Assembly: GCA_017304655.1 (NCBI GenBank)
Contig: JAFKLY010000004.1
Span: 62,001-126,000, forward strand
Source of the DNA: Sphingomonas sp.
Lineage (GTDB): Bacteria > Pseudomonadota > Alphaproteobacteria > Sphingomonadales > Sphingomonadaceae
DNA length: 64,000 bases
Reading direction: 5' to 3'
The translations under genes and the position numbers were made by a program. Positions 55,542 through 64,000 of the stretch are shown one piece after another. The notes under the pieces are model-generated. The model saw only the letters and a list, made by a program, of their open reading frames with translations. It was not told the DNA's origin and ran no database searches. Within the stretch, counting starts at the first letter, position 1, and the number at the start of each line of letters is the position of its first letter.

Positions 55542-56863
55542 GGCACTGTCAGGATTTCCGTGTGTGGGCGGGCGATTGAACATTACGCCGCCATGGCCCT
55601 GATGAAGCGCTCGCCGAAGATGACGGCGAACTGGGCCTTGGCCATGGACCACTCACGCGGCGGCATTTTCCACTCTTTTTCCGACCGGTTCAAGATCAGA
55701 TAGAGCAGCTTGGTGGCGGCATCATCGCTGGGGAAGTGGCCCCTGGCCCTGACGGCCCGCCTGAGCTTCGAGTTCAAGGCCTCGATCGCGTTCGTCGTAT
55801 AGACGATCCGCCGGACCTCGTCGGGGAACGCAAAAAACGGGATGACCTCGCTCCAGGCGCGCCGCCAGCTCTGACCGATGGCGGGATAGCGCGTGCCCCA
55901 GGGGCCGGCTTCGAACGCCGTCAGCGCCTGCTCGGCCGCCTCCGCGCTGGGCGCGCGGTAAATCTCCTTGAGCGCGCTCGCGAGCCCCTTGCGGTCCTTC
56001 CAGGAGACGAAGTCCATCGAGTTGCGCAGCAGGTGGACGATGCAGGTCTGCACGATCGCGTCGGGGAACACCGCAGTGATCGCCTCGGTGAAGCCCTTCA
56101 AGCCATCGACCACGGCGAGCAGGATGTCCTCCGTGCCGCGGTTGCGCAGCTCGTTCATCACCCTGAGCCAGAACTTGGCGCCTTCGTTCTGCTCGAGCCA
56201 CAGGCCGAGCACCTCTTTGGCGCCGTCGGCGCGGACGCCCAGCGCGATATGGATCGCCTTGTTGCGCACCATCCCCTCGTCGCGGATCTTGACCCGGATC
56301 GCGTCGAAGAAGACCAGCGGGTAAACCGGATCGAGCGGCCGCTGCTGCCAGGTGGCAACCTCATCGAGCACCGCGTCGGTCACCGTGCTGATCAGATCGG
56401 GCGAGACGTCGATGCCGTACAGATCGTGCAGGTGCCCGGTAATCTCGCGGGTGCTCATGCCGCGCGCATACATCGATATGATCTTGTCATCGAAGCCCGG
56501 AAAGCGGCGCTGATACTTCGCGATCAGCTGCGGGTCGAAGCTCGACTGACGGTCGCGCGGCACATCGATCGCAAGGCTGCCGGTCTCGGTCATCACGGTC
56601 TTCCGACCGTAGCCGTTGCGCGTGTTGCCGGTGCCATCGTCGCCGGCCAGGTGATGATCCATCTCCGCGTTCAAGGCGCGCTCGGTCAGCGCCTTCTTCA
56701 GCGAATCAAGCAGGCCACCCTGCTCAAACGCCGCGCTGGCGGCGCCCCCCGCCAGCAACTGGTCGAGAAGCTCGTTCGAGATCGCAGGTTCTTTGCGTCG
56801 GGACATAGTGGGACTCCTTTTTACCCATTATGCCCGCCCACACACGGAAATCCTGACAGTCCC
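55542..56863 (-). mobile_element. IS256-family insertion sequence (1,322 bp)
   Basis: Terminal inverted repeats of 32 bp at 55542-55573 and 56832-56863 begin GGCACTGTCAGG at one end and GGGACTGTCAGG at the other; 28 bp of them are identical without mismatch. The bases AGCCCAGA occur directly outside each end (55534-55541 and 56864-56871), an exact 8-bp target duplication, as expected for IS256 transposition. The element is complete and the transposase frame is intact, so it was inserted recently or is still active. Confidence 0.93.
55583..56806 (-). CDS. IS256-family transposase
   Basis: 407-aa DDE transposase of the mutator-like type. ALTERALNAEMDHHLAGDDGTGNTRNGYGRKT, ISMYARGMSTREITGHL, VVDGLKGFTEAITAVFPDAIVQTCIVHLLRNS (a catalytic Asp with the C-x2-H block) and SEVIPFFAFPDEVRRIVYTTNAIEALNSKLRR (Glu, and the TTNAIE block) are all in place. 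ATG at 56806 with AAGGAG upstream. Length is typical; no frameshift. Confidence 0.97.
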   Translation of the reverse strand: MSRRKEPAISNELLDQLLAGGAASAAFEQGGLLDSLKKALTERALNAEMDHHLAGDDGTGNTRNGYGRKTVMTETGSLAIDVPRDRQSSFDPQLIAKYQRRFPGFDDKIISMYARGMSTREITGHLHDLYGIDVSPDLISTVTDAVLDEVATWQQRPLDPVYPLVFFDAIRVKIRDEGMVRNKAIHIALGVRADGAKEVLGLWLEQNEGAKFWLRVMNELRNRGTEDILLAVVDGLKGFTEAITAVFPDAIVQTCIVHLLRNSMDFVSWKDRKGLASALKEIYRAPSAEAAEQALTAFEAGPWGTRYPAIGQSWRRAWSEVIPFFAFPDEVRRIVYTTNAIEALNSKLRRAVRARGHFPSDDAATKLLYLILNRSEKEWKMPPREWSMAKAQFAVIFGERFIRAMAA

Positions 56864-56889
56864 AGCCCAGACCCTCTGCTCCGCCCCCG

Positions 56890-57942
56890 TCAAAAGTAAT
56901 CCCTCAGACGCAGGCTGATCATTTCACCGTTGCCGAGCAGGAGACCGAGAACTGTGCCCGCCGGTCTCTCTCCTTGCCGTTCCGAGCGTGCCGGATAAGT
57001 CTCGTCCACCTGCTGACCATTGATTGCAAAAATCTCGTCTCCCACTGCCAGGCCAGCTGCCTCAGCCGGGCTATTTTCAGCAACATGCATGATGACTAGT
57101 CGATCCGACCTTCGCGCAACGCCAATGCCAGCTCGGTCGCGAAGCAACGGCATGGCTAGACGCTCCCTCGACGAACGAAGCAACAGATTGCCTCGGCCCA
57201 AATCAAGGGCGAAGTCGAACGTCCGAAAGAGCGGCCATCCGAGGATGACGGGTGCTGCGTGCTGCCAGTTTGGAACGATGCAGGCGGGAACATTTTTCAG
57301 CCCGTATGGGCCGATGCTTAAGCTCGTGAGTGAGACGAGTTTGCAAATCGCGGAGCCCTCGACCCCCACGGTAAGGGTCGTCGAAACGGGTCGATCGCGG
57401 CACAATCCGTGCAAATCCGCGTATTCTTCAGAAACAGAGCAGACGACATTGCTCCCCAAATCGAGGTGTGCAGTTGTGCTTCCCAGCGTCTCCAGCTCAA
57501 CAGAAATCGTGGGAACTCTCTGCGCGCCCATCAAGACCTGGCATCTCGTGTAAGTCCGGTCGATCGCTGGTTCGAGATGCTTTGCCAGCCGGATCATTGA
57601 CCGACAAAAATCGATCTCCACGACCACGCGCGTCAGTAGATCTGTCCCAATGATGAAGGAGATGTCGGTCGCTACGGCGGCTTCGATGCCCGACAAGTCG
57701 AAGGAACCAATCTGCAGGTCGTGCACCACGATGTCAGCCAACTGGATCGTATCGACCTGAAACAGGACCCCCTCAGCTGTCCCCGAAAATCCCAAGCCCG
57801 TGACCTCGCCAACAAGAGGCAGATGCAGCCCAACAGCGATCGCCTTTTTGATCGCACTCCTCGATGCGCCGGTGTCGATGACACCTCGCAGTGGCTCGCC
57901 ATTTACCGCTATCGGAAAGGTTAAATATCGTTCCATGGCCAT
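56890..57942 (-). CDS. retropepsin-like aspartic protease with C-terminal PDZ domain
   Basis: 350 aa. Two pepsin-like halves: the first has the active-site VIDTGASRSAI (Asp23) with FIIGTDLL later; the second has LDLGSNVV (Asp161) and PVILGWPLF. The second site is D-L-G rather than D-T/S-G, so activity may depend on the first. Residues about 270-348 are a PDZ domain (RLVIMHVAENSPAEAAGLAVGDEIFAINGQQVDE) that would bind substrate C-termini. There is no obvious signal peptide from this start; the frame is open upstream for 74 more codons, and the true start is uncertain. It is followed, across the IS, by the Cas6e-like gene on the same strand. Confidence 0.85.
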   Translation of the reverse strand: MAMERYLTFPIAVNGEPLRGVIDTGASRSAIKKAIAVGLHLPLVGEVTGLGFSGTAEGVLFQVDTIQLADIVVHDLQIGSFDLSGIEAAVATDISFIIGTDLLTRVVVEIDFCRSMIRLAKHLEPAIDRTYTRCQVLMGAQRVPTISVELETLGSTTAHLDLGSNVVCSVSEEYADLHGLCRDRPVSTTLTVGVEGSAICKLVSLTSLSIGPYGLKNVPACIVPNWQHAAPVILGWPLFRTFDFALDLGRGNLLLRSSRERLAMPLLRDRAGIGVARRSDRLVIMHVAENSPAEAAGLAVGDEIFAINGQQVDETYPARSERQGERPAGTVLGLLLGNGEMISLRLRDYF

Positions 57943-58111
57943 GTCAAAATGATACCAAGTGTCGCATTTGGTGGGCGCGGCCGACGGGCTGAACACGTCG
58001 AAGCCAAGAGAGTCAGCAGCATCGAGTCGTGGCAACGAAGGCGAAGAGGTGCGCGTCTCGCAAAACGAGCGGGCTGTTGGGCTAACAGGCTGGCGGACTT
58101 CAGGAACGCGG

Positions 58112-58867
58112 CTACGCCCGTGCAATCCCCGCCAGCTCGACTGGCGTAAGTGTCCGCACATCATTGTCCTTGCGCTCGGAATAACGGTCGATCAGCTGAT
58201 CAGCATGCGGACGCAGGAGCACCGTAAAGCGGACGAGTTCTTCGATCACGTCCACGATCCGGTCGTAATAGCTCGATGGTTTCATCCGCCCGGCGTCGTC
58301 AAACTCATTGAAGGCCTTCGCGACGCTGGATTGGTTAGGGATGGTGATCATCCGCATCCACCGACCCAATATGCGGAGCGTGTTGATGCTGTTGAACGAT
58401 TGTGAACCGGCATTCACCTGCATCACCGCCAGCGTGCGGCCTTGTGTAGGACGCACGCCTTTCATCGCCAGAGGAAGATGGTCGATTTGCGCTTTCATAA
58501 TCCCGCTGATCTGCCCATGCCGCTCCGGGCTGCACCAGACCTGTCCTTCGGACCAGATCGAATGAGCCCGCAGTTCGTGCACCGCAGGATGGTCATCATC
58601 CTGAATCTGGTCGGGCAGCGGTAAATCCGAAGGGTCGAAGATCCGGGTCTCGCAGCCGAAGAACTGGAGCAATCTCGCTGCCTCTTCGACGACGAGACGC
58701 GAGTAGGACCGTTCCCGCAGACTTCCGTAGAGCAGAAGAAAGCGCGGCGGCGGATCGAAGTCGCCCAGGCCCAGGGCCGGGCGGGAATGAACATAGTCAA
58801 GATTGAGGGCGGGCAGATGCTCCGGTTCGCTGAGTATGCGCAGGCGGGTATAGCTCGGCTCACTCAT
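58112..58867 (-). CDS. arsH: ArsH NADPH-dependent organoarsenical oxidase/flavoprotein
   Basis: 251-aa flavodoxin-fold protein. [44 protein letters not shown] and [28 protein letters not shown] are diagnostic of ArsH, which uses FMN and NADPH to oxidise trivalent organoarsenicals or act as a stress-protecting reductase. It is the last gene of the ars operon, its ATG overlapping the ACR3 stop by 4 bp. Confidence 0.96.
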   Translation of the reverse strand: MSEPSYTRLRILSEPEHLPALNLDYVHSRPALGLGDFDPPPRFLLLYGSLRERSYSRLVVEEAARLLQFFGCETRIFDPSDLPLPDQIQDDDHPAVHELRAHSIWSEGQVWCSPERHGQISGIMKAQIDHLPLAMKGVRPTQGRTLAVMQVNAGSQSFNSINTLRILGRWMRMITIPNQSSVAKAFNEFDDAGRMKPSSYYDRIVDVIEELVRFTVLLRPHADQLIDRYSERKDNDVRTLTPVELAGIARA

Positions 58868-59940
58868 TTGCGTGCCTCCGCAGGAACACTGTCGGGAAAC
58901 CAGCGCCGCCCGAACCAGAAAGCGACATTGACGAGGAGAATGAGCACCGGGACTTCGACAAGGGGGCCGATGACGGCGGCAAATGCAACTGGCGAGGCGA
59001 GCCCAAACGCAGCGATGGCGACCGCGATGGCGAGCTCGAAATTATTCCCTGCCGCAGTGAACGCGACAGCCGTCGTGCGTGGGTAGTCCGCTGCGATCAG
59101 CTTGCCCATGTAGAAACTAATCGAGAATTGCACCACGAAATAGATAGCGAGCGGGATGGCGATACGGACCGCGTCGCCAGGCACACTCACGATCTCGCTT
59201 CCCTTAAGGCTGAACATGGCCACGATGGTAAAGAGCAGAGCGACAAGCGTGATCGGTCCGATCTTCGGCAGGAAGACCGTTTCGTACCAATCGATGTCCT
59301 TGATGGTGGTTAGCCATCTGCGGGTGAGAAAGCCGGCGAGGAAGGGGATGCCGAGATAGATCAGGACCGCTTCGGCGATGGTCCAGAAGCTGACATCAAT
59401 CACGCTCCCTTCCAGTCCGAACAAGGGCGGCAGGACGGACAGGAAGAACCAGGCATAGCCACTGAAGAAAAGGATTTGGAAGATCGAGTTAAATGCGACC
59501 AGTGCCGCTACATATTGATTATCGCCCTTGGCGAGCTGATTCCACACGATGACCATCGCGATGCAGCGGGCGAGACCGATCAAGATCAAGCCGGTCATAT
59601 ACTCGGGATAGTCGCGCAGGAAGATCACTGCCAAGGCGAACATCAGCACCGGACCGATTATCCAGTTCTGGATGAGCGAGATCGCCAGCACCCGCTTGTC
59701 CGCGAAGACAAGTGGGAGTTCTTCATAACGGACCCGCGCCAGCGGCGGGTACATCATCAGGATGAGACCGATGGCAATCGGGATGTTGGTCGTTCCGATC
59801 GAAAGGCTGTTGATAACCTGCGGTAGTGTCTCAAAGGCGGAGCCGAGACCAACGCCCAGCGCCATGGCAAGGAAGATCCATAAGGTCAGATAGCGATCGA
59901 GAAAGGAGAGGCGTTCCCGCCGGGGAGCGGGGTTAGCCAT
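58864..59940 (-). CDS. acr3: ACR3-type arsenite efflux transporter
   Basis: 358-aa inner-membrane protein with ten hydrophobic helices. [65 protein letters not shown] (with the conserved Cys) and [43 protein letters not shown] are typical ACR3 blocks. It exports As(III), the product of both arsenate reductases upstream. Start ATG 59940 (MANPAP) overlaps the arsC stop by 8 bp; longer readings lack any support. The symbol arsB is often used for this gene in databases. Confidence 0.96.
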   Translation of the reverse strand: MANPAPRRERLSFLDRYLTLWIFLAMALGVGLGSAFETLPQVINSLSIGTTNIPIAIGLILMMYPPLARVRYEELPLVFADKRVLAISLIQNWIIGPVLMFALAVIFLRDYPEYMTGLILIGLARCIAMVIVWNQLAKGDNQYVAALVAFNSIFQILFFSGYAWFFLSVLPPLFGLEGSVIDVSFWTIAEAVLIYLGIPFLAGFLTRRWLTTIKDIDWYETVFLPKIGPITLVALLFTIVAMFSLKGSEIVSVPGDAVRIAIPLAIYFVVQFSISFYMGKLIAADYPRTTAVAFTAAGNNFELAIAVAIAAFGLASPVAFAAVIGPLVEVPVLILLVNVAFWFGRRWFPDSVPAEARK

Positions 59941-60385
59941 TGGCGACCTCCTGGCGCGTGTCGACACGACCACCGTCGGCATCCACAACTTGTTCGCCGT
60001 CTTCCTTGGCGAAGGCTCCACGCTGGGGCGTGGGAAGGATGTCGAGTACCTTTTCCGAGGGACGGCAAAGCCGAACGCCCAACGGGGAGGCGACCAGGGG
60101 TCGGTTGATTAAGATGGGGTGCGCCATCATGGCATCGAGGAGCGCCCCATCATCGAGTGCCGGATTGCCGAGGTCCAGCTCCGCATAAGGCGTGCCTTTC
60201 TCGCGGAGCAAATCACGAGGCGTCATTCCGGCACGAGCGATAAGATTTTCCAGCATCGCGCGGGATGGCGGCGTCTTGAGATACTCGATGACATGCGGTT
60301 CGATCCCCGCGTTGCGGATCAGAGCGAGCGTGTTGCGCGACGTGCCACAGTCGGGATTATGGTAGATGATGATGTCAACGGTCAC
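59933..60385 (-). CDS. arsC: arsenate reductase, glutaredoxin-coupled type
   Basis: 150 aa. [23 protein letters not shown] places the catalytic Cys13 as in the E. coli plasmid Ars[30 protein letters not shown] and [15 protein letters not shown] complete the family pattern. It reduces arsenate with glutathione and glutaredoxin. Directly upstream is a second, unrelated arsenate reductase of the phosphatase fold. The last residues (..[17 protein letters not shown]) overlap the ACR3 start. Confidence 0.95.
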   Translation of the reverse strand: MTVDIIIYHNPDCGTSRNTLALIRNAGIEPHVIEYLKTPPSRAMLENLIARAGMTPRDLLREKGTPYAELDLGNPALDDGALLDAMMAHPILINRPLVASPLGVRLCRPSEKVLDILPTPQRGAFAKEDGEQVVDADGGRVDTRQEVANG

Positions 60386-60902
60386 CGTTGCCCTCCGCGT
60401 TGTTGGTTGCGCCTTCGGTGTGGCCGATGTCCTTCAGCTTCCGCTGAGTCGCCAAGCGGTCGATGCCCTCGATCGGCAGGTTCAAGAACAGAGCGATCCG
60501 ATTGTGGAGATATTGCAAGGCGCGGCGGAAGGCGTCCCGCTGTTCCTCGCCTTCCACTGCGGCAGGATCCTCGATACCCCAATGGGCGGTCATCGGATGA
60601 CCAGGCCAGATCGGACAGGTTTCGCCGGCCGCGTTGTCGCATACCGTGAAGATGAAATCGAAGACCGGCGCGTCGGGGCCGGTAAATTCGTTCCAGCTCT
60701 TGGAACGGAGGCCCTCAGTCGGAAAATCCAGACTCTGCAACAGTTCGATCGCCATTGGGTGGACTTGGCCTTTGGGGTAACTACCTGCGCTATAGGCCCG
60801 AAAACGCCCTCTACCGTCTCTGTTGAGCAGCGCCTCGGCAAGAATCGAGCGCGCACTGTTTCCCGTGCAGAGAAAGAGGACGTTGTAGACTTTCCCGGTC
60901 AT
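60375..60902 (-). CDS. arsC: arsenate reductase, low-molecular-weight phosphatase type
   Basis: 175 aa. LCTGNSARSILAEALL is the C-x5-R phosphatase loop (Cys12, Arg18). Two further Cys, at 88 and 96 (VCDNAAGETC), and the late D-P pair at 112-113 (WGIEDPAA), make up the thioredoxin-coupled redox relay of the S. aureus/B. subtilis type. It gives As(III) for ACR3. It overlaps the ArsR gene by 4 bp and the next arsC by 11 bp. Two arsC genes of different evolutionary origin in one operon may widen the choice of reductant. Confidence 0.95.
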   Translation of the reverse strand: MTGKVYNVLFLCTGNSARSILAEALLNRDGRGRFRAYSAGSYPKGQVHPMAIELLQSLDFPTEGLRSKSWNEFTGPDAPVFDFIFTVCDNAAGETCPIWPGHPMTAHWGIEDPAAVEGEEQRDAFRRALQYLHNRIALFLNLPIEGIDRLATQRKLKDIGHTEGATNNAEGNGDR

Positions 60903-61252
60903 GCTGAAGCTCCTTCAGGAAGGACGTCACATCGAATGGCTGACAACAGGTCGGCGCACATCTCGGGGTGCCCTCGGCAGCAATCGGCCATGAGAAAGGC
61001 CAGCAACGCTTGCATGCCGGCATAGTCCGCGGCGTAGCGTATCAACCGGCTCTCCCGTTGCGAGACCACCAAGCCGGCATGTTCGAGTTTCGTCAGGTGA
61101 TGCGACATGGTGGACGGCGGGACGTCCATAGCCTCGGCGATGGCGCCAGCGATCATGCCCTCCGGCCCGGCCTGCACCAGCAGCCGGAAGACGGATAGCC
61201 TCGTATCTTGGGCCAGCGCGGCCAGCGCGATGATGGCTTGGAGTTGCTGCAT
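60899..61252 (-). CDS. arsR: ArsR-family metalloregulator
   Basis: 117-aa winged-helix repressor: LAQDTRLSVFRLLVQAGPEGMIAGAIAEAMDVPPSTMSHHLTKLEHAGLV is the DNA-binding domain, and C-terminal Cys residues (CC at 91-92, C99, C108) could bind As(III). It would repress its own operon and perhaps the divergent phoA; a palindrome in the 141-bp gap at 61313-61330 is a candidate operator. First gene of the ars operon. Confidence 0.93.
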   Translation of the reverse strand: MQQLQAIIALAALAQDTRLSVFRLLVQAGPEGMIAGAIAEAMDVPPSTMSHHLTKLEHAGLVVSQRESRLIRYAADYAGMQALLAFLMADCCRGHPEMCADLLSAIRCDVLPEGASA

Positions 61253-61312
61253 TCTCGTTCCTGGATTCGACTGCCGGGAAAATACGGCGTCAGGCCGGCA
61301 GGATCAACCATG

Positions 61313-61330
61313 TTTCTAAAATAATAGAAA
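61313..61330. promoter_or_regulatory. operator candidate between arsR and phoA
   Basis: TTTCTA-N6-TAGAAA, then TATCGAA, in the short gap between the divergent arsR and phoA. ArsR sites are AT-rich imperfect palindromes of this size. Proposed by position and symmetry only. Confidence 0.45.
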
Positions 61331-61393
61331 TATCGAATGGTGACGCGAAAGCGTCATCTTGACGTGGAAGGGGACAAGAAAGGAGATTGGAGG

Positions 61394-62869
61394 ATGTTGG
61401 TTCGTGCTCTCGCAATGAGTCTTTGTGCAGTCGTTTTGGCGGGTAACGCGACATCGACCCCCGCGACGACAAAAGACTATCGGGATCAGGCCGAAGCCGA
61501 GCTCGCTCGATTGAAGAGCGAGGCTCCAATCGAAAGCCGGGCGCGCAATATCGTCATCTTCATTGGTGACGGCATGGGCGTGAGCACATTGACCGCGGCC
61601 CGTATTCATCAAGGCCAGCGCCAAGGCGTGGACGGAGAATCCTTCGTGCCGGCCATGGATCGGCTATCTTACACCGCTCTCGTCAAGACCTATTCCCATG
61701 ATGGTCAGGTGTCCGATTCGGCGCCGACCGCTACGGCGATCCTGGCCGGCGTTAAAACACGCAACGGAGTGATCGGAGTCGGACCGGAGGTGGCTGAATC
61801 TGACTGTGCGGCAAGCCGCAGCCATGCGTTGCCAAACCTGATCGGGCTTGCGCAATCGATGGGTAAGGCAACTGGCATTGTCTCGACGGCGCGGATCACC
61901 CACGCCACGCCCGCCGCTGTGTATGCCCATACCCCGCAACGCGACTGGGAAGCGGATAGCGACATGCCCCAGATCGCCGTGCGGCAAGGGTGCACCGACA
62001 TTGCCAGGCAGTTGATCGACGGAAAAGTCGGATCCGGTCTCGACGTCATCCTTGGCGGTGGTCGCGCCAATTTCATGCCGGCGGGGACCAAGGATCCCGA
62101 ACATCCCGACAAGGACGGCAAGCGCGCCGATGGCCGCGACCTGACTGGCGACTGGCGTCGCCGAAATCCGGGTGGCGCCTATGTCTGGAACAGAGCTGGC
62201 TTCGAAACGGTCGACTTGGCTCATCGGTCCCGTCTGCTCGGTCTCTTCGCGCCCGATCATATGCAGTATGAAGCCGACCGCGCTGGCGACGCGGGGGGCG
62301 AGCCGTCATTGGCGCAGATGACGCGCGCCGCCATCACGATGTTGGGTCGCCGCGACAATGGCTTTGTGCTGCTGGTCGAGGGTGGCCGGATCGATCACGC
62401 CCATCATGCCGGTAACGCGCGCCGTGCCCTTGAGGACACGATCGCTCTCGACGAGGCGGTGCGTACGGCCCTTGAAATGACTGATCGCAGGGACACGCTC
62501 GTACTGGTTACTGCCGATCACAGCCATACCCTTGCGATCAGCGGCTATGCCCAACGCGGCAACCCCATATTGGGCATCGCGGCCGCTGGCGGCAAGTCAC
62601 TCAAGGCGCGGGACGGCAAGGGCTATACGACGCTCGGCTATGCCAATGGTCCGGGCGCACTGGAGGCAGGTGTCCGCGCTGATCCTGCGGCGACGGACAC
62701 CACGGCGCTCGACTATCAACAGCAGGCGCTGGTGCCCTTGGGCTCTGAAACCCATGGCGGCGATGATGTCGTCGCGCGGGCATCCGGTCCCATGGCGCAT
62801 TTGATCAAGGGCACGATCGAACAGCACACCCTCTTTCATGTGATGCGCGATGCCATGGCGGCGCGGTGA
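61394..62869 (+). CDS. phoA: PhoA-type alkaline phosphatase
   Basis: 491 aa. A signal peptide (MLVRALAMSLCAVVLAG) exports it to the periplasm. IVIFIGDGMGVSTLTAARI is the first metal-binding Asp; SDSAPTATA holds the nucleophile Ser; GGRIDHAHHAGNARRALEDTIALD and VTADHSHTLAISGY hold the remaining zinc ligands, and ETHGGDDV is the last His. ATG at 61394 with GGAG upstream; an upstream ATG at 61337 has no signal peptide. It is divergent from the ars operon, so arsenic and phosphate handling share this region; arsenate enters through phosphate uptake in most bacteria. Confidence 0.95.
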   Translation: MLVRALAMSLCAVVLAGNATSTPATTKDYRDQAEAELARLKSEAPIESRARNIVIFIGDGMGVSTLTAARIHQGQRQGVDGESFVPAMDRLSYTALVKTYSHDGQVSDSAPTATAILAGVKTRNGVIGVGPEVAESDCAASRSHALPNLIGLAQSMGKATGIVSTARITHATPAAVYAHTPQRDWEADSDMPQIAVRQGCTDIARQLIDGKVGSGLDVILGGGRANFMPAGTKDPEHPDKDGKRADGRDLTGDWRRRNPGGAYVWNRAGFETVDLAHRSRLLGLFAPDHMQYEADRAGDAGGEPSLAQMTRAAITMLGRRDNGFVLLVEGGRIDHAHHAGNARRALEDTIALDEAVRTALEMTDRRDTLVLVTADHSHTLAISGYAQRGNPILGIAAAGGKSLKARDGKGYTTLGYANGPGALEAGVRADPAATDTTALDYQQQALVPLGSETHGGDDVVARASGPMAHLIKGTIEQHTLFHVMRDAMAAR

Positions 62870-63224
62870 TCGAAGGATGACTGGCCATACACATCGTGGC
62901 GAAAGCTCTGCGCCGGCCGTCGCCACTTAAAACACTTCCTTGCGGCCAAGCGCACGGGCCGCGAGGCGCAAAATTTGGATGCAACAGCAGCGCGACCCCT
63001 CGAGGTCAGGGGTGCCCACTTAGCCGACGGCATCGCTGCCAAGCCGTCCGAAAATCACTGACATCTTGCACGCCTTTTTGCCGGCCTGTGGACGTCACAA
63101 AACCGACATAAAAACTCAACCCAGCTGTCATGGTCGCCTCCTAAGAGGCCCCCGAAGGCGTCAGGGGGGCGGTCGACTCGCCTCTCGTCCTGCGCCGCGA
63201 TCGCGAGTCAGACCGGAGATAAAG
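62870..63224. other. 355-bp gap without gene
   Basis: Between phoA and the lipoprotein gene. It holds a hairpin GCCCCC / GGGGGC (63148-63153 and 63165-63170) and one isolated CTGTCAT word (63125-63131), which is a half-site of a Pho box; the second half-site is missing. I see no small gene or RNA. Confidence 0.5.
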
Positions 63225-64000
63225 ATGACCAAGATTTCCCGTATTTCGAAGTTGATGCTGACGGCCTGCGGTTGTGCGGCTCTGGCTGCCTGCGGCGCCC
63301 AGGATATTGCCTCGCCTGGCGAGGGCGTCATCGTGGTCCCCACGCCGACGCCTTCTCCGAGCCCGTCACCGTCGCCGACTCCGACCCCGGGTGCTGGTCT
63401 GGTTACGCCTGCCGCGGCATGCCCCACGATCCCCGGTCCCGACCAGCTCGTCAACAGCGGGACGATCAGCGGACCGACCGGCGAATATCGCAACTGTGCC
63501 TTCCCGGCTCGCTTCACGGCCAACACACAAATCCCCCGCGCCACAGGCGTCATCTACTCGCTCGCCGGTCGAGTCGACGTTGGCACCGACCAGGGCGCTG
63601 CCAGCACCGGCAACAATGTCACGCTGACGATTGATCCGGGTGTCGTTGTCTTCGGCGGCACCGGCGTGTCCTTCCTTGTGGTGAATCGCGGCAACCAGAT
63701 CGACGCTGTCGGAACACCGACACGCCCCATCATCTTCACCGGTCGCGGTAACGTCACCGGGACGGCGACCGACGATACATCGCAGTTGTGGGGCGGCGTC
63801 GTCCTGCTCGGCCGTGCGCCAATTACCGATTGCCTCGCGCCTTTGGCGACGCCCGGCACCACGGCGTGCGAGCGCGACACCGAAGGTACCAGCAATGCCC
63901 TTTATGGGGGCGCGACACCTACGGATAGCAGCGGCCGGATGCAGTATGTTCAAATCCGCTATTCCGGCTTCATCCTGTCGTCGAACTCCGAATTGCAGGG
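63225..64000 (+). CDS. surface lipoprotein, unknown function (C-terminus beyond window)
   Basis: The first 258 codons are present and open to the right edge. A signal peptide ends in the lipobox LAAC (Cys23); a Pro-Thr-Ser linker (residues about 41-53) follows. The mature part, with VDVGTDQGAASTGNNVTLTIDPGVVVFGGTG and PIIFTGRGNVTGTATDDTSQLWGGVVLLGRAPI, resembles the beta-helical parts of surface-anchored proteins beside TonB receptors and phosphatases in Caulobacter and Sphingomonas. The ATG at 63225 has GGAG upstream. With phoA just before it, a link to phosphate scavenging is possible. Confidence 0.7.
   Translation, partial: MTKISRISKLMLTACGCAALAACGAQDIASPGEGVIVVPTPTPSPSPSPSPTPTPGAGLVTPAAACPTIPGPDQLVNSGTISGPTGEYRNCAFPARFTANTQIPRATGVIYSLAGRVDVGTDQGAASTGNNVTLTIDPGVVVFGGTGVSFLVVNRGNQIDAVGTPTRPIIFTGRGNVTGTATDDTSQLWGGVVLLGRAPITDCLAPLATPGTTACERDTEGTSNALYGGATPTDSSGRMQYVQIRYSGFILSSNSELQ

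Noticed and set aside
55736..56899. 387-residue plus-strand frame
   Set aside because: Antisense to the IS256 transposase.
62870..63224. Pho box for phoA or the lipoprotein gene
   Set aside because: Only one CTGTCAT half-site at 63125; no second half at the required spacing.

Overview
The window is chromosomal DNA of an alphaproteobacterium, most likely a sphingomonad (Sphingomonadales). I infer this from the high GC content, a CcrM-type GANTC methyltransferase, a sphingomonad-style TonB receptor ending in RLKY, a surface-polysaccharide cluster, and a REP-like pair between gatA and gatB of the kind common in sphingomonads. I place it at order or family level only.

Layout. 1-6.1 kb: a partial nitroreductase, a POT peptide transporter, glmM, two small zinc proteins (DUF1272, DksA/TraR-like), a thiD-VOC fusion and rnhB. 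6.1-10.7 kb: a dispersed repeat (copy A), a sulfotransferase, a Mn2+ exporter gene behind a yybP-ykoY-type riboswitch, ccrM behind six GANTC sites, and folP. 10.8-21.2 kb: a polysaccharide cluster (UDP-GlcNAc 2-epimerase, CDP-alcohol transferase, initiating sugar transferase, two glycosyltransferases, flippase, methyltransferases, GT-C-like membrane protein). 21.2-26.9 kb (minus): yceI, a glycosyltransferase and the branched-chain operon ilvB-orf-ilvN-ilvC. 27-31.6 kb: miaA and serB (divergent, overlapping start codons), then an orphan parA / helix protein / SPOR lipoprotein set. 31.6-35.7 kb (minus): a DUF3089 gene, ruvX, DUF1294, pyrB and a catalytically degenerate dihydroorotase. 35.9-40.5 kb: a TonB-dependent receptor divergent from two exported proteins, with a perfect 30-bp palindrome between. 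40.6-44 kb: gatCAB. 44-46.6 kb: repeat copy B, a twin PilZ protein, a FixJ-like regulator with a dead receiver, a 56-residue Pro-rich protein and tRNA-Leu(UAG). 46.7-54 kb: tig with a His/Lys-Ala tail, a GT2, an acyltransferase, clpP, clpX and a GT4.

From about 54.1 kb the content becomes accessory: a long stretch without genes, a protein resembling Cas6e crRNA endonucleases with no cas genes or array nearby, an IS256-family element with an intact 8-bp target duplication, a retropepsin-PDZ protein, and a tightly overlapping arsenic operon (arsR, two unrelated arsenate reductases, ACR3, arsH), divergent from a phoA-type alkaline phosphatase. A lipoprotein gene runs off the right edge.

The points I think most deserve a second look are the solitary Cas6e-like gene and its neighbourhood, the dispersed repeat whose two copies show compensatory changes in a 12-bp stem, the uncharacterised gene coupled between ilvB and ilvN, and the 30-bp palindrome at the TonB receptor. 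All calls come from reading the sequence; no database search was run.
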